Below, in pieces: positions 60,780 through 64,000 of a DNA stretch of 64,000 nt. The notes below the pieces were generated by a model. It did not search any database. It was not told where the DNA came from and saw only the letters and a list, made by a program, of their open reading frames with translations. Source of the stretch: Betaproteobacteria bacterium (GTDB taxonomy: Bacteria > Pseudomonadota > Gammaproteobacteria > Burkholderiales > SG8-41); assembly GCA_029863175.1 (NCBI GenBank), contig JAOTVX010000014.1, positions 1-64,000 of the forward strand, given 5' to 3'. Each line of letters begins with the position of its first letter. Position 1 is the first letter of the stretch. The position numbers and the translations under genes are program-made.

Positions 60780-61057
60780 CGACAAAGGCTGACAACCCGC
60801 CGCCCGAAGATACCCTACACTGGACCGAAGCAGATTTCGACGATATCTCGTGGCACGACAACGTCGTGCACGCGTTGCGGATCGTTGAGGAAGAATACGG
60901 AGCAGGTCGGCTCGTCCCGAACATCGACTACCTACTCGAGTGGGTCCGGGACGGGTCTGTCGGCACCTCATTCAGGATCGCACCGGCGACGCTGGCGTCC
61001 CGGGACGTCACGGCCCCTAGCGTCCGGTTTTCGCCACCCGTGAATCAGGACTGGTGA
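60776..61057 (+). pseudogene. Gene remnant lacking a start codon
   Basis: The frame from about 60776 reads PEDTLHWTEADFDDISWHDN and VVHALRIVEEEYGAGRLVPN, then IDYLLEWVRDGSVGTSFRIA. This matches a conserved uncharacterised family (DFDxxxWHDxxxHALxx ... LDIDYIxEW ... WxAPATL). There is no ATG upstream before a stop; only GTG 60866 inside the domain could start it. The end (SVRFSPPVNQDW) departs from the family. It appears truncated at both ends. Confidence 0.55.
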
Positions 61058-61256
61058 TGGGCGCCCCGAAGGCAGAAATCAGGAGGCTGAAGACTTTGAA
61101 CCCCGTCACCTGTAACTTGTGACTGGCGTTCAGAGAGGTGCGGTGCGTTTCGCCTCCGATTCACGGCTCTGTGATCGGCATTAATCCGCGTGAATTGACG
61201 GCCAATATTCGGTTTTGATTTTCGTTGTATCTGTGTTTATCTGTGGCTAATGCTTT

Positions 61257-62141
61257 TCAATCAACGATCTTGTTGATCGGCAGCTCGATAATCCCCCGCG
61301 CCCCCACCTCGTAGAGCCGCGGAATCAGCTCCCGCACCAATTTCTCTTCCACCACCGTGCTGAGATCCACCCACTCGGGGTCGGCGAGCGTGGAGACCGT
61401 GGGCGTCGCCAGCGCCGGCAGTAATTTCAGCACCGTGTCGACGTTCTTCCGCTGCACGTTCATCGAGAGCAGCACGCGCGTCGCGGCGGCGATGGCCCCT
61501 TTGAGCATCATCAGCACCCGGTCCATCTTGCCGCGCTTCCAGCCGTCCTTGCAGGCCGCGTGGTTGGCGATGAAGCGCGGCGTGCTCTGGAGCACCACAT
61601 CCATGATCTTGAGATCGTTGGCGCGCAGCGACGAGCCGGTCTCCGACACGTCCACGATGGCGTCGGCCAGAATCGGGGGCTTCACCTCGGTCGCGCCCCA
61701 GGAGAACTCGACGCTCGCCTTCACGCCGTGCTTCGCCAGGAAGCGCTTGGTCATGCCCACCGCCTCGGTGGCGATGCGCCGGCCCTCGAGATCCTTCACC
61801 GTGTGAAACGAAGAGTTCTCCTTGGAAGCGAGCACCCAGCGCACGACGCCGTAGTTCGGCCACGGTGCCTTCAAGTCGGCGAGCTCTGCCACGTGCTCGT
61901 CGTTCTCCAGAATCCAGTCGAGCCCTGTGATCGCGCAGTCGAGGATCCCCTGCCCCACGTAGCGTGCCATCTCCTGCGGGCGGATCAGGATGCACTGCAT
62001 CTCCGGGTCGTCGATGTCCGGGTAGTAGGACCGGCCGGAGATGCGCAAGTCGTAGCCGGCGCGGATGAAAAGCTTCTGGGTGGTGTCCTGCAGGCTGCCT
62101 TTCGGGATGCCCAGACGCAGCAGGTTCGCTTCTTCGGTCAT
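61257..62141 (-). CDS. hisG: ATP phosphoribosyltransferase, long form
   Basis: 294 residues; the first enzyme of histidine synthesis (ATP + PRPP). LLRLGIPKGSLQDTTQKLF opens the fold; DCAITGLDWILEN, IATEAVGMTKRFLAKHGVKA, VDVSETGSSLRANDLKIMD (PRPP loop) and the C-terminal ACT-like domain (LLPALATPTVSTLADPEWVD) are present. The ACT-like end is the feedback site in the long form, so it needs no HisZ. No other his genes are in the window, so it is detached from the operon. Confidence 0.94.
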   Translation of the reverse strand: MTEEANLLRLGIPKGSLQDTTQKLFIRAGYDLRISGRSYYPDIDDPEMQCILIRPQEMARYVGQGILDCAITGLDWILENDEHVAELADLKAPWPNYGVVRWVLASKENSSFHTVKDLEGRRIATEAVGMTKRFLAKHGVKASVEFSWGATEVKPPILADAIVDVSETGSSLRANDLKIMDVVLQSTPRFIANHAACKDGWKRGKMDRVLMMLKGAIAAATRVLLSMNVQRKNVDTVLKLLPALATPTVSTLADPEWVDLSTVVEEKLVRELIPRLYEVGARGIIELPINKIVD

Positions 62142-62385
62142 GAGACGAATCTTTCTTGGTAACGGATCACATGATACATCGTGACCAGTGGCTTGTGACT
62201 CGAGCTTAAGAAGTGACGGCTGCCGGCGGTTGGAGAAGCGTGACGACTGACGACTGACGGGGTTGAGAGGCGTGACGAGTGATGAGTAAGTGCTCCCAAT
62301 TCTCGCTTCTCTTGGCGTCTTGGCAGTTCAATGTTGGAGCTTATCGGCGTATATCGGCGGCTGATAAAGCATTTGGTTGTTGTTC

Positions 62386-62417
62386 TATCTCTGTGTATCT
62401 GCGTTTATCTGCGGTTA
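62386..62417. repeat. TCTGCGTTTATCTGCGG dispersed repeat
   Basis: TGTATCTGCGTTTATCTGCG followed by GTTAAATTCG. Copies at 29202, 48079, 49800 and 61230 (the last TGTGTTTATCTGTGGCTAAT). Confidence 0.7.
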
Positions 62418-62454
62418 AATTCGTTCTTGGTTTGTTCTGGTCACCAGTCACTAG

Positions 62455-63333
62455 TCACGGTTTTTTTCGGGCGTCGAGATACCAGTCATAAATCTGCTCC
62501 CCGGTCCAGAAGAGGACACCCTCGTAGCCCTTCATGTACTCAAGCAGCCGCTCGAAATAGTTAATACGGAAGGGCTGGCCCGTGATGTACGGATGCATTG
62601 CGATCGCCATGACGCGCACGATGTCGGCGCCCTCCTGGTAGAGCCGGTCGAAGCTCTCCATCGAGCGCTTCATGAAATGATCAGACTCGTGGTGCTGCAC
62701 GATCATCATGGGGATGTCGTTCAACTCGACGGTGTAGGGGATCGCGATCAGGGACCCGTGCGCGGTCGTGAGCTCGCACGGCTGGTCGTCGAGCACCCAG
62801 TCCGCGACGTACTTGACGCCCGCTTCCGCAAGATAGTCGACCGTCTCGTAGGTTTGAGTGAGCCCCGGGCCCATCCAGCCGAGCGGGCGCTTGCCCGTGA
62901 ACTTTTCGATCGTGTCGAGCGACTTGTGAATCACTGCGCGCTGGTCCTCGAGCTGGTGGATCGGCATCTGCACGAAGCTGTGGCCGAGGAACTCCCAGCC
63001 GGCGTCGACCGCGGCCTGCGCCACGCGCGGGTAAACGTTGCACACGTTGGCGTTGATCGAGAGCGTGGGCGTGATGCCGTATTTCGCCAGCGCATCGAAA
63101 ATCCGCCAGATGCCGACGCGCATCCCGTACTCGTGCCAGCTCCAGTTCGGAAAATCCGGCACGACCGACACCCCGCTTGGCGCGGGAATGACCTGGCGCG
63201 CCATCGGCCGCACGATTTCCCACTGCTCGATGTTGACGACCGGCCACACCACCAGCCGCGCGTTGCCCGGCAGCCGCAGCCGCGGCCGATCGACGATAGC
63301 GGAAAAGGGGATGAGATCGTGCGGGTTGCGCAT
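62455..63333 (-). CDS. Polysaccharide-deacetylase-family hydrolase
   Basis: 292 residues; CAGGAGG before ATG 63333. NodB-type barrel of the PuuE/allantoinase branch: RLVVWPVVNIEQWEIVR, VRVGIWRIFDALAKYGITPT, AAVDAGWEFLGHSFVQMPI with metal His, WMGPGLTQTYETVDYLAEAG, and IMVQHHES-like His, ending GVLFWTGEQIYDWYL. Substrates may be amides or N-acyl compounds rather than polysaccharide. A dead relative lies at 30640-30800. Confidence 0.87.
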   Translation of the reverse strand: MRNPHDLIPFSAIVDRPRLRLPGNARLVVWPVVNIEQWEIVRPMARQVIPAPSGVSVVPDFPNWSWHEYGMRVGIWRIFDALAKYGITPTLSINANVCNVYPRVAQAAVDAGWEFLGHSFVQMPIHQLEDQRAVIHKSLDTIEKFTGKRPLGWMGPGLTQTYETVDYLAEAGVKYVADWVLDDQPCELTTAHGSLIAIPYTVELNDIPMMIVQHHESDHFMKRSMESFDRLYQEGADIVRVMAIAMHPYITGQPFRINYFERLLEYMKGYEGVLFWTGEQIYDWYLDARKKP

Positions 63334-63476
63334 GGGTAGCCTCCTGCGTTCGGCAAGAACGGCGTGATGGGTGACGACTAACTGCTCTTAACTGTTGCTT
63401 CTCTCGGCGTCTCGGCGGTTCATTAACTTCCGTGAATGGTGAGTGGACCGAACCGTCACGCGTCACCCGTCACTCA

Positions 63477-64000
63477 TCACTTCTTGAGCACGGGTCGCTG
63501 GTCACGATCTTCGCCCAGGGCGCCAATGCGCGGCTCGACGCGCGACTGGACATGACCGGCGCGCGCCGGCGGCACGTCCCAAACGCCCGCCAGGAGATGC
63601 AGCAGCCCGTCGCCGTCGATCAGGCGAAGGGGCTTGCCCCCCCCAAATTGCCACGCCTCGTGGGTATAGTGCCCACTCGAAAGGAAGATCGCCTCGTCCG
63701 CTCGCTCGGCTCTCATCGCGTCATAGAGCTCGCGGATCAGGGGGGCGCCAACCTGGCGCGCCTGCCAGTGCCGGCACCGCACGATACTCTTCCTACCGTC
63801 CTGCCACAATTCCAGGTCGACCGCGCCGTCCGGCGCGCGGCTGCCGCGCGGTTCGACCACGTAGCCTTGCCGCCCGAAGGCCTCGGCCACCAAGAGCTCA
63901 AACCGATGCCGCGGCAATACGCGGAGCGCAACAAGGCTCCCGCGCTGGTCGCGCGACCGCCCGCGAAACACCCGCCGCAGCAGCGACACGACCGCGGCGA
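63477..64000 (-). CDS. Mrr-type restriction-endonuclease-like protein, 5' end beyond window
   Basis: The frame runs from the window edge (open at 64000) to 63477; GTG 63989 is inside it but the family has upstream membrane segments. LPRHRFELLVAEAFGRQGYV, APDGAVDLELWQDGRK, then IVRCRHWQARQVGAPLIREL and IFLSSGHYTHEAWQFGGGKP match Mrr_cat domain proteins. The usual QCKxW has Lys replaced (RCRHW), and the catalytic Glu/Gln is Arg, so nuclease activity is doubtful. Confidence 0.75.
   Translation of the reverse strand, partial: AAVVSLLRRVFRGRSRDQRGSLVALRVLPRHRFELLVAEAFGRQGYVVEPRGSRAPDGAVDLELWQDGRKSIVRCRHWQARQVGAPLIRELYDAMRAERADEAIFLSSGHYTHEAWQFGGGKPLRLIDGDGLLHLLAGVWDVPPARAGHVQSRVEPRIGALGEDRDQRPVLKK

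Overview
This 64 kb window looks like chromosome from a betaproteobacterium of the Burkholderiales type; I do not name a genus. The grounds are five periplasmic tripartite-tricarboxylate/Bug-type receptors (a family massively expanded in Bordetella and Cupriavidus relatives), an extra infA-like IF-1 beside a cold-shock gene, Uup, a long-form HisG, IorAB-type molybdenum hydroxylase genes and many acyl-CoA catabolic genes. Coding sequence is GC-rich. No rRNA, tRNA, CRISPR array or intact transposon was seen.

Layout. 1-9.7 kb: a frameshifted EF-hand secreted protein at the edge, a secreted protein of five DYG[IV]R[VI]A repeats, nitronate monooxygenase, IF-1, cold-shock protein, an aconitase relic, an RNase D-like exonuclease, Uup, a fatty-acid desaturase and an OmpA-type lipoprotein. 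9.7-17 kb: Bug receptor, gamma-resorcylate decarboxylase, IorA/IorB pair, acyl-CoA dehydrogenase and a CapA-type phosphoesterase. 17-26 kb: YihY membrane protein, HI0933-type flavoprotein, two methyltransferase/spermidine-synthase-fold proteins, an unknown anchored protein, a pseudopilin, a D-2-hydroxyacid dehydrogenase and a quinone reductase. 26-41 kb: a region rich in gene relics (IS110, REP-associated tyrosine transposase, antiporter, polysaccharide deacetylase, toxin-antitoxin) among Bug receptors, an M24-fold protein, an MBL hydrolase, an Asp/Glu-racemase-type enzyme, a zinc-ribbon/PilZ protein and a degenerate HD-GYP protein. 41.6-46 kb: one 1433-residue 2-hydroxyacyl-CoA dehydratase activase/dehydratase fusion with an FNR-like box upstream. 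46-54.8 kb: a minus-strand acyl-CoA block (phosphotransferase, DUF6285, acyl-CoA ligase, acyl-CoA dehydrogenase), two cupins, a ModA-like binding protein and an MmgE/PrpD protein. 55-64 kb: Bug receptor, secreted lipase-like protein, a second zinc-ribbon module, VOC protein, small secreted proteins around an attC-like palindrome, HisG, polysaccharide deacetylase and an Mrr-like protein running off the edge.

How the genes fit together. The metabolic theme is uptake of organic acids (Bug receptors) and breakdown of carboxylic and aromatic acids through CoA thioesters. Signalling genes (HD-GYP and PilZ) suggest cyclic-di-GMP control. The giant Fe-S dehydratase protein and the FNR-like sites imply that the host meets oxygen-poor conditions.

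The most unusual feature is the intergenic DNA. It carries several dispersed repeat families: RAYT/REP-like palindromes, GGGGCCAGGCTCGAATT palindromes, CATCACC/GTGACGA heptamer arrays and TCTGCGTTTATCTGCGG units. It also holds many relics that keep both ends of a gene but have lost the middle.
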